Part shown: piece by piece, positions 7,717 through 16,725 of the stretch
How the letters are laid out: each line of letters opens with the position of its first letter
Numbering within the stretch: the stretch's first letter is position 1
From: Sphingomonas sp. NBWT7
Lineage (GTDB): Bacteria > Pseudomonadota > Alphaproteobacteria > Sphingomonadales > Sphingomonadaceae
Assembly (NCBI RefSeq): GCF_014217605.1
Contig: NZ_CP043639.1
Span: forward strand, 1,449,501 to 1,513,500
Reading direction: 5' to 3'
Length of the DNA: 64,000 bases
Notes under the pieces: generated by a model
Told to the model about the DNA's origin: nothing
The model's database searches: none
What the model saw: only the letters and a program-made list of their open reading frames with translations
Translations under genes and position numbers: made by a program

Positions 7717-8652
7717 TCACGCCGCGCGCGCCAGTCGCGCTACCGTCGCTTCATATTCAGCCATCGTCTCGTCGAAGATCTGCGCCACCGGCTTCACCTC
7801 GCGGATCCGGCCTGCAACCTGGCCGGTCAGCGCGATTCCCGCCTCCAGGTCACCGCCGAAATAGACCGCCTGCGTATCCGCGAACTCGCCGAAGATGTTC
7901 GGTGTGCCTTCCTTCTCGATCCGGCTGGTGCGGTCGGTGCGCAGCGCGCGCAACGCCGGGCCTGGTCCCGAGCGGTTCAGGAATACCGTGTCGGTGGCAT
8001 CCGCCTCGACGATCGCGGTCTTCCAATTGTCGTGCACCGGGCATTCGGCGGACGAGAGGATGCGCGTCCCCATCAGCACGCCTTCGGCGCCGAGCGCGAA
8101 TGCCGCGGCCATCGTCCGACCGTCCATGATCCCGCCCGCCGCCACGACGGGCACGTCGACCGCCTCGACCACCTGCGGCACCAGCACCATGGTGGAGACG
8201 TCCTTGGCGTTCTTAAACCCGCCGCCCTCGCCGCCCTCGACGATCAGCCCGTCGACACCCGCCTCTACCGCGCGCAGCGCGCCGGCGAGGCTTGGCACGA
8301 CGTGGAACACGGTGAGCCCCGCGGCCTTAAGCATGCCGGTATATTTCATCGGATCGCCCGCCGAGGTGGTGACGAAGCGGATGCCCTGATCGATCACGAA
8401 CTGGACGATGCCGGGATCGCGCACGAACGCCTGCGCCACGTTCACGCCGAACGGCTTGTCCGTCAGCTCGCGCATCTTTAGGATCTCGGTGCGCACCGCT
8501 TCGAGATCAACCGACGACGTCTCGATGATCCCCATCCCGCCCGCGTTCGACACCGCCGACGACAGGTGCGAACGCGCGATCCAGCCCATCGCCGCCTGGA
8601 TGATCGGCTTCTCGATGCCCAGCATCTCGGTGATGCGCGTCTTCAGCGCCAT
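7717..8652 (-). CDS. Nitronate monooxygenase / NAD(P)H-dependent flavin oxidoreductase family protein
   Basis: A 311-residue TIM-barrel FMN protein of the 2-nitropropane dioxygenase family. It opens TRITEMLGIEKPIIQAAMG, with the glycine-rich GGEGGGF and VVAAGGIMDGRTMAAA flavin phosphate loops and LGAEGVLMGTRIL. Such enzymes oxidise alkyl nitronates or act as flavin-dependent enoyl or quinone reductases. Pairing with an enoyl-CoA hydratase-like gene hints at acyl-CoA chemistry. The ATG at 8652 begins the conserved N-terminus. A longer frame to 8886 overlaps the upstream gene and lacks family similarity. Confidence 0.88.
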   Translation of the reverse strand: MALKTRITEMLGIEKPIIQAAMGWIARSHLSSAVSNAGGMGIIETSSVDLEAVRTEILKMRELTDKPFGVNVAQAFVRDPGIVQFVIDQGIRFVTTSAGDPMKYTGMLKAAGLTVFHVVPSLAGALRAVEAGVDGLIVEGGEGGGFKNAKDVSTMVLVPQVVEAVDVPVVAAGGIMDGRTMAAAFALGAEGVLMGTRILSSAECPVHDNWKTAIVEADATDTVFLNRSGPGPALRALRTDRTSRIEKEGTPNIFGEFADTQAVYFGGDLEAGIALTGQVAGRIREVKPVAQIFDETMAEYEATVARLARAA

Positions 8653-8716
8653 TGGCCCTCTCCCCGACTTTTCGAAGATCGGGTTTACACAGGCAACGCC
8701 TCGCTTCCAGCCTTTT

Positions 8717-9700
8717 TCAGCAAGTGAGTGCGAGCAGCGCGAACGTCGCCAGCCAGTGCGTGCCCATGTAATCGTCGGCCAAATGCGGCAGGCTGGCGTC
8801 GAGATGCGCCGTCGCGGCGGCGCGCGCGACCGGCGCGACCGCATGATCGGGCAGCGCCGCGGCGATCGCGCGCCAGCACCACGCACGGCTTAGATTCAGC
8901 CCGTCGAGGTGCGCGATCTTGCCGTCGCTGCGATCCGACACGATCGCGGGCGTGAACAGCGTCGCTGGCCGCCCGGCCGCCGCATCGGGCAGGAAGCCGT
9001 CGAACCACGCGCCGAAGTCTTCGCCCAGCACGCGACTCATCAGCAGCGCCTCGCTGAGCGCAGGGGACAGGAACTCGTCGCCGCCCGGCTCCCACGCTTG
9101 GCACCCGCGATCGCCGCCGAACCAGTCGCGCGCCCGCGCATCGATCAGCGCGGCCAGTGCCGTGTCATGATCGCACCCCCAGTCGCGCGCCAATGTCAGC
9201 GCGAACGCCGTGTTGAAATGCGTGCCGACACGGATCGGATAGGTGAGCTTGGGCAGATGCTGGTGAAAGCGCGTCGCGAAGGCACGCGCGAGCGGCTCCA
9301 GCGCCGCGGCCCATGGCGCATCATGACGCGCTGCCTCGCCGTGAAGCGCCAGCGCCCAGCCCCACCCGTACGGCCGTTCGAATCCGGCGGCATAGGGCAG
9401 CGCCAGCCGCGCCACCTCGCCCGCCACCTTGTCGGGCACCAGCATCGCGTCGGCGCGCGCGCGGATCGCATCGGCCTCGGGCAGGTCGGGGAACAGTCGC
9501 GCGATCGTCAACAGTTGCCACCAGCCGTGGACGCAGCTGTGCCAGTCGAAGCTGCCGTGGAAGATCGGGTGGATCTCGTGCGGCTCGCGCAGATCGCCCG
9601 GGCCGCTCAGCACCTGATCGAGCTTGTATGGGTAGCGCTGGCCGATATGGCCGAGCGTCAGCCGCGCGAAGCCGGCGGCGGTATCCGCAGTCAGGGTCAT
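8717..9700 (-). CDS. DUF2891 domain-containing protein
   Basis: A 327-residue protein of the DUF2891 family. It is rich in tryptophan and aromatic residues, with a repetitive alpha-helical look reminiscent of alpha/alpha-toroid proteins. The HPIFHGSFDWHSCVHGWW motif near residue 45 and GTHWLATFALLALT at the end are the most distinctive stretches. No biochemical function is established to my knowledge. The ATG at 9700 overlaps the stop of the DUF979 gene by 4 nt (ATGA), so the two are translationally coupled. See the operon finding. Confidence 0.85.
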   Translation of the reverse strand: MTLTADTAAGFARLTLGHIGQRYPYKLDQVLSGPGDLREPHEIHPIFHGSFDWHSCVHGWWQLLTIARLFPDLPEADAIRARADAMLVPDKVAGEVARLALPYAAGFERPYGWGWALALHGEAARHDAPWAAALEPLARAFATRFHQHLPKLTYPIRVGTHFNTAFALTLARDWGCDHDTALAALIDARARDWFGGDRGCQAWEPGGDEFLSPALSEALLMSRVLGEDFGAWFDGFLPDAAAGRPATLFTPAIVSDRSDGKIAHLDGLNLSRAWCWRAIAAALPDHAVAPVARAAATAHLDASLPHLADDYMGTHWLATFALLALTC

Positions 9701-10599
9701 GCGACGATCCACCATAGAAGCGCGATGTTGAAGGCGAGCAGCGGCAGCGCAGTCGGCACCTGTGCGCGGATCACGCCGTTGGCGTCCTTGAGCTCGAGCA
9801 GCGCGGCGGGCACCAGATTGAAGTTCGCCGCCATCGGCGTCATCAGCGTGCCGCAGAACCCCGCGAGCATGCCGATCGCGGCGACCGGCGCGGGATCGGC
9901 GCCATAAGCCTTGACGAGCAGCGGGATCCCGACCGCGGCGGCCATCACCGGAAAGGCGGCAAAGGCATTGCCCATCACCATCGTGAACAATGCCATTCCC
10001 ATCCCGAAGGCGAGCACCGCGCCGAGGACGCTGCCGGCGGGGATCGCGACGCCGACCAGCCGCCCAACGACCTCGCCGACGCCCGCGAGCGCGAACACCG
10101 CGCCCAGGCTCGCCAGCATCTGCGGCAGCACCGCCGCCCAACCGATATCGTCCATCAGCGCGCGCCCGGCGCGGAACGGCTCGGCTGGCGCAGGTCTGAG
10201 CCAATCGTAGCACAGCGCGAGCGCGCACAGCACGCCGACCGTCAGCGCGACGAGCGTCGCCTGCTTGGCATCGAACAGCGCGGGAAATTGCTGGAACACG
10301 AACGTGCCGATCAACGCGGTGGCGGGGATCACCAGCGCGGGCACGAACACCATCGCGCCGCGCGTCGCCGACTCGCCTGCCGGCACGCGCCGCCTCATCC
10401 GACCGCTCGCGGCGATCGCCACCAGCGCTAGGACGAGCACGCCGTTGCCCACGTCGCCCAGCCGATCGCCGGCGAGGAAGCTCGCCGCAATCAGCGCGTA
10501 GAAGCCGGTGTTCGCCCAACGCCGCTCGACGAACGACAGGATCGCGAAAACGAGAAAGGTCAGCCCGGCAACGAGGTAGACGAAATTCAGCCCGATCAT
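9697..10599 (-). CDS. DUF979 family membrane protein
   Basis: A 300-residue polytopic membrane protein, starting GLNFVYLVAGLTFLVFA, with about eight or nine hydrophobic segments. The later part (NAFAAFPVMAAAVGIPLL, MLAGFCGTLMTPMAANFNLVP) resembles ion-transporter-superfamily permeases. It forms a conserved pair with DUF969 and probably makes a two-subunit transporter. It overlaps the DUF969 stop by 4 nt (ATGA) and the DUF2891 start by 4 nt. Substrate unknown. Confidence 0.85.
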   Translation of the reverse strand: MIGLNFVYLVAGLTFLVFAILSFVERRWANTGFYALIAASFLAGDRLGDVGNGVLVLALVAIAASGRMRRRVPAGESATRGAMVFVPALVIPATALIGTFVFQQFPALFDAKQATLVALTVGVLCALALCYDWLRPAPAEPFRAGRALMDDIGWAAVLPQMLASLGAVFALAGVGEVVGRLVGVAIPAGSVLGAVLAFGMGMALFTMVMGNAFAAFPVMAAAVGIPLLVKAYGADPAPVAAIGMLAGFCGTLMTPMAANFNLVPAALLELKDANGVIRAQVPTALPLLAFNIALLWWIVA

Positions 10600-11249
10600 G
10601 CCGCGCGCGCCCCGACGCGCCCCTTGCGATCGAGCCACCACATCCGCCCGCCATGGATGGCGAACGCCGCGATCGCGGTGGGGATCGCCCATATCGACAT
10701 GTGCAGCGGCTCGACGAAGATGCCATAACCCTCGAGCACGCCCTTCATCAGCAGGATCGATCCGATCGCGATGAAGATGTCCTCGCCGAAGAACAGCCCG
10801 ATATTGTCGGTTGCCGCCGCCAGCGCCTTCACCTTCTCGGGATCGTGCGGTTCACCCGCCGCGGCCTCGGCCATCGGCGCGATCAGTGGACGAACCGTCT
10901 GCGCGTGGCCCGCGACCGAGGTGAGCCCCAGCGCCGCCGTGATCTGCCGAAAGCCGAGATACGCCAGCAGCAGCCGCCCCACTGTCAGCCCCTTCAATCC
11001 CCCTACCAGCGCCCGCGCGCGCGCCTGCAGGCCATTGCGCTCGAGCAAGCCGATCACGGGCAGCACGATGTAGATCGCGGTCACGTAGCGCGTGTCGTTG
11101 AACGCCTTGCCGAACGCCGCGAGGATCGCCAGCGGCTCGATCCCCGCAGCGAGCCCGGTGACCAATGCAGAGGCGGCGATCACTAGCATCGGGTTGAAGC
11201 GCAGCAGAAAACCAAGCGCGATGATCACGATGCCGGCGAGGACGAGCAT
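10596..11249 (-). CDS. DUF969 family membrane protein
   Basis: A 217-residue polytopic membrane protein opening with a hydrophobic helix (LVLAGIVIIALGFLLRFNP), the expected DUF969 N-terminus. It is first in the chain DUF969-DUF979-DUF2891. The 217-residue form from the ATG at 11249 matches the family's usual length. In-frame upstream starts at 11300 (ATG) and 11333 (GTG) would add basic, non-conserved residues. Together with DUF979 it is probably one half of a permease. Confidence 0.82.
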   Translation of the reverse strand: MLVLAGIVIIALGFLLRFNPMLVIAASALVTGLAAGIEPLAILAAFGKAFNDTRYVTAIYIVLPVIGLLERNGLQARARALVGGLKGLTVGRLLLAYLGFRQITAALGLTSVAGHAQTVRPLIAPMAEAAAGEPHDPEKVKALAAATDNIGLFFGEDIFIAIGSILLMKGVLEGYGIFVEPLHMSIWAIPTAIAAFAIHGGRMWWLDRKGRVGARAA

Positions 11250-11490
11250 CAGGCGCCGGGCCGGGATGCGTCGACCGGCCTTCGCGCCGTACACCGCCAT
11301 GTCGCAGATATCATGCCCGTCGATGTGCGGCACGTCCGCCGCGGCGACAAGCGCGAAGTGGCAATCCGACCGAGAACGGCGAGCGGCGGGCTAGGCGCGC
11401 CCAGTCTAAAGGGCGAGCCGACTGCGCCTTGAAACGATGAAGGCGCTTCCATCGCGGAAGATTACAGGTGTCCATGTTCGCGGATCCCGC

Positions 11491-11907
11491 TCAACCGGTC
11501 ACCTCATCCGCGCAACGCACGCGCATACCCTTCGTGGTCACCAGCGCCTTCTCGCCCGCCTGCGCCTCGACACGGCCATCGCCTTTCGTGCTGGATACCA
11601 ATAGCGCCATAGGGCGATCGATGACGCAGCGATATTCCGCCTTGGCAACGGTGCAGGCGTGTCGCAGTGCGGCCGCATCGTCCGGCGACGGGTGACCGAC
11701 CGATTCGACGCCGAAGGCGATTGACGCGGATCCGCCAACCAGCGCGGCCTTCAATCCGGAGATGAGCTGGCCGTGATATACGGCCGACTGATCGGTCTTC
11801 TTCAAACCCAGCTGCGGCGCGAGGCGCGCGCAGAAGCTGGGCGATTGGTCCGCCGCCAACGCGCCACCTGCGCTCACCAACAGCAGCACGGCCGCCCAGA
11901 TTTTCAC
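11491..11907 (-). CDS. Secreted protein of unknown function
   Basis: A 138-residue protein with a typical signal peptide (hydrophobic WAAVLLLVSAGGALAA, cleavage likely after ALA-A) and three cysteines in the mature part. The GTG start at 11907 sits behind GGAGCAGGAC with good spacing and puts the signal peptide at the very N-terminus. The longer frame to 12021 would bury it. I do not recognise the family. It is encoded between the DUF969 operon and fumarase, all on the minus strand. Confidence 0.72.
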   Translation of the reverse strand: MKIWAAVLLLVSAGGALAADQSPSFCARLAPQLGLKKTDQSAVYHGQLISGLKAALVGGSASIAFGVESVGHPSPDDAAALRHACTVAKAEYRCVIDRPMALLVSSTKGDGRVEAQAGEKALVTTKGMRVRCADEVTG

Positions 11908-11975
11908 GTCCTGCTCCGGATCAGATGGCGCCCGCGGGCAATGCTGCATCGTCGGGGATGCGCAACAAGCATCCG

Positions 11976-13499
11976 TCACGCCGGCTGAAGCAGGCCTTCC
12001 TTCGCGATCTTGTCGCGCCACACGAGCGGGGCGAGCTGGTGGACGTTGTTGCCTTCGCTGTCGACTGCGACGGTAACCGGGAAATCCTCCACCTCGAACT
12101 CGTAGATCGCTTCCATGCCGAGATCCTCGAAGCCGACGACCTTCGACCCCTTGATCGCGCGCGCGACGAGATACGCCGCACCGCCGACCGCCATCAGATA
12201 GGCGCTCTTGGCGTCCCTGATCGCGTCGGTCGCCGCCGGTCCGCGCTCGGCCTTGCCGACCATCGCGAGCAGCCCTTGGTCGAGCATCATGCGGGTGAAC
12301 TTGTCCATCCGCGTCGCGGTCGTGGGGCCGGCCGGGCCCACCACTTCCTCGCCGACCGGATCGACCGGACCGACGTAGTAAATCACCCGGCCCTTGAACT
12401 CGACCGGCAGCGCCTCGCCGGCGTCGAGCATGTCCTTGATGCGCTTGTGCGCGGCGTCACGCCCGGTCAGCATCTTGCCGTTGAGGAGCAGGCGATCGCC
12501 CTGCTTCCACGAGCGGACCATCTCTGGCGTCAGCGTGTCGAGATCGACGCGGATCGCGGCCTTGTCGGGCGTCCAGTTGACCTTGGGCCATTCGTCGAGC
12601 TTCGGCGTCTCGAGATACGCCGGGCCGCTGCCGTCGAGCGTGAAATGCGCGTGGCGGGTGGCGGCGCAGTTCGGGATCATTGCAACCGGCTTGCCCGCGG
12701 CGTGGCACGGCGCATCCATGATCTTGACGTCGAGAATGGTCGACAGTCCGCCCAGGCCCTGCGCCCCGATGCCGAGCGCGTTGACCTTGTCGAAGATCTC
12801 GATGCGTAGCGCCTCGATGTCGTTCTTCGGTCCGCGCGCCTTGAGCGGTCCCATGTCGATCGGCTCCATCAGCGCCTTCTTGGCGAGCAGCACGCAATGT
12901 TCCGCCGTGCCGCCGATGCCGATGCCGAGCATGCCCGGCGGGCACCAGCCCGCGCCCATCTGCGGCAGCATTTCCAGCACCCAGTCGACGATCGAATCGC
13001 TGGGGTTCATCATCTTGAACTTGGACTTGTTCTCGCTGCCACCGCCTTTCGCCGCGACATCGACCGAAACCGTGCTGCCCGGCACCATCTCGACGTGCAG
13101 CACGCAGGGCGTGTTGTCCTTGGTGTTGCGTCGCGTGAAGGCGGGATCGGCGAGGACCGAGGCGCGCAGCTTGTTCTCCGGATGAAGATACGCAAGGCGC
13201 ACGCCTTCATCGACGATTTCCTGCATCGAGCGATTGGTGTCGTCGATGCGGCACTCCATGCCCCATTTGACGAACACGTTGACGATGCCGGTGTCCTGGC
13301 AGATCGGGCGGTGGCCCTCCGCACACATCCTGCTGTTGGTCAGGATCTGCGCGATCGCGTCCTTCGCCGCCGGGCCCTGCTCCGCCTCATAGGCGTCGCC
13401 CAATGCGCGGATGTAATCCATCGGATGATAGTAACTGATGAACTGGAGCGCGTCGGCAACGCTCTCGATCAGGTCTGCGGCGCGGATCGTCGTGGTCAT
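11976..13499 (-). CDS. Class I fumarate hydratase (FumA-type, iron-sulfur)
   Basis: A 507-residue iron-sulfur hydratase with both fused fumarase halves. Cluster-ligand cysteines are likely those in PICQDTGIVN, in AGWCPPGMLG and in PNCAATRHAH. It catalyses fumarate to malate in the TCA cycle, and the oxygen-labile [4Fe-4S] cluster distinguishes it from FumC. The ATG at 13499 starts at MTTTIRAADLIES. Malate dehydrogenase and succinate dehydrogenase are encoded elsewhere in this window, but this gene stands alone on the opposite strand. Confidence 0.93.
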   Translation of the reverse strand: MTTTIRAADLIESVADALQFISYYHPMDYIRALGDAYEAEQGPAAKDAIAQILTNSRMCAEGHRPICQDTGIVNVFVKWGMECRIDDTNRSMQEIVDEGVRLAYLHPENKLRASVLADPAFTRRNTKDNTPCVLHVEMVPGSTVSVDVAAKGGGSENKSKFKMMNPSDSIVDWVLEMLPQMGAGWCPPGMLGIGIGGTAEHCVLLAKKALMEPIDMGPLKARGPKNDIEALRIEIFDKVNALGIGAQGLGGLSTILDVKIMDAPCHAAGKPVAMIPNCAATRHAHFTLDGSGPAYLETPKLDEWPKVNWTPDKAAIRVDLDTLTPEMVRSWKQGDRLLLNGKMLTGRDAAHKRIKDMLDAGEALPVEFKGRVIYYVGPVDPVGEEVVGPAGPTTATRMDKFTRMMLDQGLLAMVGKAERGPAATDAIRDAKSAYLMAVGGAAYLVARAIKGSKVVGFEDLGMEAIYEFEVEDFPVTVAVDSEGNNVHQLAPLVWRDKIAKEGLLQPA

Positions 13500-13662
13500 G
13501 GCGATCGTCACTATGGTGCGCACGGCACGAGTGCAACGGGGTGCGCGCGGCACCAGCGCAACGGCCGGGCGGACGCCAAAAAGCGACGGACCGAGGCGTC
13601 ACGATGCCCCGTCCCGCCGCGCCGTAAACGCTTTGCCAACCCTATTTTCCTATCCCGACGCG

Positions 13663-16293
13663 ATGGGATCAGTCCGCCGCGTATCGTCTTCTGCCTCCGC
13701 TCCGCCCGGCTTCGTCGAGGCGCTGGGGCTGGTCGCGTCAGCCGACGAGGCGGTCGCCGATGCCAGCGAGGCGCGGCTGCGCGAAGTCGCGATCTTATGG
13801 CCGCTGGTCGTCGCGGTGCTGCTGCTCGGCAGCGTCGGATCGCTCGTCTTCCTCGCCTTATGGGGCCGGCCGGTCGGCATGGCGCTGGCGTTGGCGGCGG
13901 TGCTGAGCGCGGTAGGCGGTGGAGCCTGGGCGTTGCTCGCGCTGCCCAAGGCGCGCAGCCTTCCCCCGCATCGTCGTATCGGCATCCTCACCGCGCTCGC
14001 GGCGCTGCTCGCGATCGCGCTATCGCTCCAGCTCGATCTCAGCCCTAACCTGCCTACCGCATCGCTCCATGTCGCGGGCTTCGTCGTCGGCTTCGGCGCG
14101 ATCGTGCTCACCGCGATCGCGCTTCACGCGGTGCGCGCCGCAAGCCTGGCGTTTGCCGGGACGCTCGCGCTGATGGTGCCGGTCACCGCCGGGCTTGGCG
14201 TCGCCGCCGCGGCCGCGCTGGTCCTCGCCGCGCTGCTCGTACGTGGCATCTTCCGCATCGCGACGCGCGATCACGAGGAACTTGGCGAGCGCGAGGCGGC
14301 GCAGCACCATCAGCAGCTCGCGACCCGGCTGGTGCGCGAATATGAGGAGCACGGCACCGGCTGGTTCTGGCAGACCGACCGCGCAGGCCAGCTCACCTAC
14401 CTTACCGACAAGGTCGCGCGCGAGATCACCGCACTTGGCGTCGATCCGATCGGCGAGCGGCTGGTCAACGTCTTTCGCGTCGATTCCTCGCTGATCGAGA
14501 CCGAACGCACGCTCACCTTTCACATGTCCTCGCGCACCAGCTTCGCCGATTATTCGGTGCGCCCGGCGTTCGAGGCGGGCGCGGATCGCTGGTGGTCGAT
14601 TTCCGGCCGCCCGATGCTCGACGATCTTGGCCGCTTCCAGGGGTTTATCGGCTCGGGCTCGGACCTTACGGAGAAGCGTCGCGCCGAGGCGGAGATCACC
14701 CGCCTCGCGCTGTTCGACAGCCTGACGGGGCTCGCCAATCGCCAGCGCATGCGCCTGTCGCTCGAACAGACGCTCGCCCCCGCGCAGGGCCCGCGGACCA
14801 CGACGGGGTTGTTCCTGCTCGATCTCGATCGCTTCAAGGCGGTCAACGACACGCTCGGGCACCAGACCGGTGACGAGCTGCTCAAGCAGGTCGCGCAGCG
14901 GCTGCAGCAGGCCGTTGCCGACGCGGGGCTCGTCGGGCGGCTGGGCGGCGACGAATTCATGGTCGTCCTCCCGCGCGAGGGCAACCGCGACAAGCTGAGC
15001 GAGATCGCGCAGCGCATCATCGCCGCGCTGTCACAGACCTATTTCATCAAGGGCGCTTCCGTCTCGATCGGCTGTTCGATCGGCGTCGCGATCGCGCCCG
15101 AGCATGGCGAGGATAGCGAGGCGCTGGTGCGCAACGCCGATCTCGCACTCTACGCCGCGAAGGCCGACGGGCGCGGTGTCCACCGTTTCTACCGCGACGA
15201 GCTGCTCGAAGGCGCGCAGAACCGCAAGCGGCTCGAGGACGATCTGCGCCAGGCGCTCGGCAGCGACCAGTTCCACCTTACTTATCAGGCGGTGGTCTCG
15301 ACCGCGGACGAGCAGATCGTCGGCTACGAGGCGCTGCTGCGCTGGACGCACCCGACGCGCGGGGCGGTGAGCCCGGCGGAGTTCGTGCCGATCGCGGAGG
15401 AATGCGGCCTGATCGACGCAATCGGCGAGTGGGTGCTGCGGACCGCCTGTGCGGACGCGGCGCGCTGGCCCGAAAAGGTGCGCGTGGCGGTCAACGTCTC
15501 GCCGATCCAGTTCGCCAACCCCGCGCTGCCTGCAATCGTGACGAGCGCGATCGCGGCTGCCGGCATCGCGGCCGCGCGGCTCGAACTCGAGATCACCGAG
15601 GGCGTGTTCCTCAACGAGGATGCCTCGTCGGATCAGATGTTCAAGGCGCTGAAGGGCATCGGCGTCCGCCTCGCGCTCGACGATTTCGGCACCGGCTACT
15701 CTTCGCTCGGCTATCTGAAGAAGGCGCCGTTCGACAAGATCAAGATCGATCAGAGCTTCGTGCGCGGCGCGATCCAATCGAGCACGCGCAACGCCGCGAT
15801 CATCAAGGCGATCGTCACGCTCGCCGATACGCTCGGCATGGAGACGACGGCCGAGGGCGTCGAGCAGCAGGACGAGATCGCGCTGATCCGTGATCTGGGG
15901 TGCAGCCATATCCAAGGCTTCGTCTACGGACGCCCGGCGCGCTGCGAAGACGTCGCCGCGCAGCTCGCCGCCGGGGGCCGCGCGACCGCGGTCGGCCACC
16001 GCATCAGCCGTGCGCCGCGCACCAAGATGCTGCGCTCGGCACGGATCGAGATCGGCGACGAGCGCGGCGAGGTGCGCATCCGCAACATGTCGGCCAATGG
16101 CGCGATGATCGATGGGGTCGATTTCCCCGCCGAGGCGGTCGGCGTCGACGTGCAGATCGAACTGCTCGAGGACCAGCTGTTCCCCGCCACGATCCGCTGG
16201 ACCGCGGATGGCCGCGCCGGGCTCGAGTTTGCGCGCGCGTTCAACCTCGAGCGTCTCAACCAGCCCACCCGACTGGTTCGCAAGACCGGTTGA
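13663..16293 (+). CDS. Membrane-bound PAS-GGDEF-EAL-PilZ cyclic-di-GMP protein
   Basis: An 876-residue multidomain regulator. About residues 35-205 hold several membrane helices, followed by a coiled linker and a PAS-like domain (about 225-335, with GTGWFWQTDRAGQ). The GGDEF domain has the intact motif at 428-432 (GRLGGDEFMVV). The EAL domain has the signature YEALLRW near 556 and DDFGTGYSSLG. A C-terminal PilZ-type domain (about 780-865, RNMSANGAMIDG) could bind cyclic-di-GMP. Both catalytic motifs look active. The ATG at 13663 places the membrane region near the N-terminus; the frame is open further upstream but lacks domain similarity. A strong terminator follows. Confidence 0.92.
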   Translation: MGSVRRVSSSASAPPGFVEALGLVASADEAVADASEARLREVAILWPLVVAVLLLGSVGSLVFLALWGRPVGMALALAAVLSAVGGGAWALLALPKARSLPPHRRIGILTALAALLAIALSLQLDLSPNLPTASLHVAGFVVGFGAIVLTAIALHAVRAASLAFAGTLALMVPVTAGLGVAAAAALVLAALLVRGIFRIATRDHEELGEREAAQHHQQLATRLVREYEEHGTGWFWQTDRAGQLTYLTDKVAREITALGVDPIGERLVNVFRVDSSLIETERTLTFHMSSRTSFADYSVRPAFEAGADRWWSISGRPMLDDLGRFQGFIGSGSDLTEKRRAEAEITRLALFDSLTGLANRQRMRLSLEQTLAPAQGPRTTTGLFLLDLDRFKAVNDTLGHQTGDELLKQVAQRLQQAVADAGLVGRLGGDEFMVVLPREGNRDKLSEIAQRIIAALSQTYFIKGASVSIGCSIGVAIAPEHGEDSEALVRNADLALYAAKADGRGVHRFYRDELLEGAQNRKRLEDDLRQALGSDQFHLTYQAVVSTADEQIVGYEALLRWTHPTRGAVSPAEFVPIAEECGLIDAIGEWVLRTACADAARWPEKVRVAVNVSPIQFANPALPAIVTSAIAAAGIAAARLELEITEGVFLNEDASSDQMFKALKGIGVRLALDDFGTGYSSLGYLKKAPFDKIKIDQSFVRGAIQSSTRNAAIIKAIVTLADTLGMETTAEGVEQQDEIALIRDLGCSHIQGFVYGRPARCEDVAAQLAAGGRATAVGHRISRAPRTKMLRSARIEIGDERGEVRIRNMSANGAMIDGVDFPAEAVGVDVQIELLEDQLFPATIRWTADGRAGLEFARAFNLERLNQPTRLVRKTG

Positions 16294-16357
16294 CTTCGCG
16301 ATCGACGCGAGCCGACCCATCCATAAGGTAGGCTCGGGAGATGCGCTCCGCCGATGC

Positions 16358-16381
16358 AGCGCGCCGCGCGGCGCGCTTTTA
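16358..16381 (+). terminator. Rho-independent terminator after the GGDEF/EAL gene
   Basis: A 20-bp perfect palindrome (16358-16377, arms AGCGCGCC and GGCGCGCT around GCGC) runs straight into a T-tract (16377-16380). It is the best intrinsic terminator in the window and separates the cyclic-di-GMP gene from the nrdA leader. Confidence 0.85.
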
Positions 16382-16725
16382 TTCACAGCAAAAAATTTTC
16401 TCTTCGCTTGCAATCCGCGAACCCCGCGGAAGTCCACGCGTCGCGCGATTTCGTGCCACGGATGTTCCGCATCGTCCAATGAACCCTTCGCGCTACCAGT
16501 GCATTTACCGGCTTGCCTCTCGACGCCGCCTGACACAATCTGTGGGGGCTGAAGACGGGGGCGGACGCAAGTACTGGTGGAACGGCGCTGTGATCCCGAG
16601 ATCGCGGACCGGCTAACGCAGCCTATGACGGCGGCGAACGGTCCTGTTTTGTTCTCGCATTGCGCGGTATAGCATGGTGCAGCGCCGGGCCGATTCGGTC
16701 GAGGAACAACGAGGAAGCGGTGGCG
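16382..16725 (+). promoter_or_regulatory. Long non-coding leader/promoter region of nrdA
   Basis: About 344 nt lie between the terminator and nrdA with no convincing gene. Visible elements are an A/T-rich patch (AAAAAATTTTC near 16390), a small hairpin CCGCG-N5-CGCGG in the 16415-16430 area, and the inverted repeat CACA-ATC-TGTG at 16534-16544, which vaguely resembles part of an NrdR-type operator. A 91-codon open frame here has arginine-rich, shadow-like composition. The region probably carries the promoter and operators that tune ribonucleotide reductase synthesis. No element is certain. Confidence 0.4.

Noticed and set aside
16341..16616. A 91-codon open frame in the nrdA leader
   Set aside because: Arginine-rich, no hydrophobic core or motif, no ribosome-binding site, and it runs through a terminator stem. 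Typical of random frames in G+C-rich DNA.
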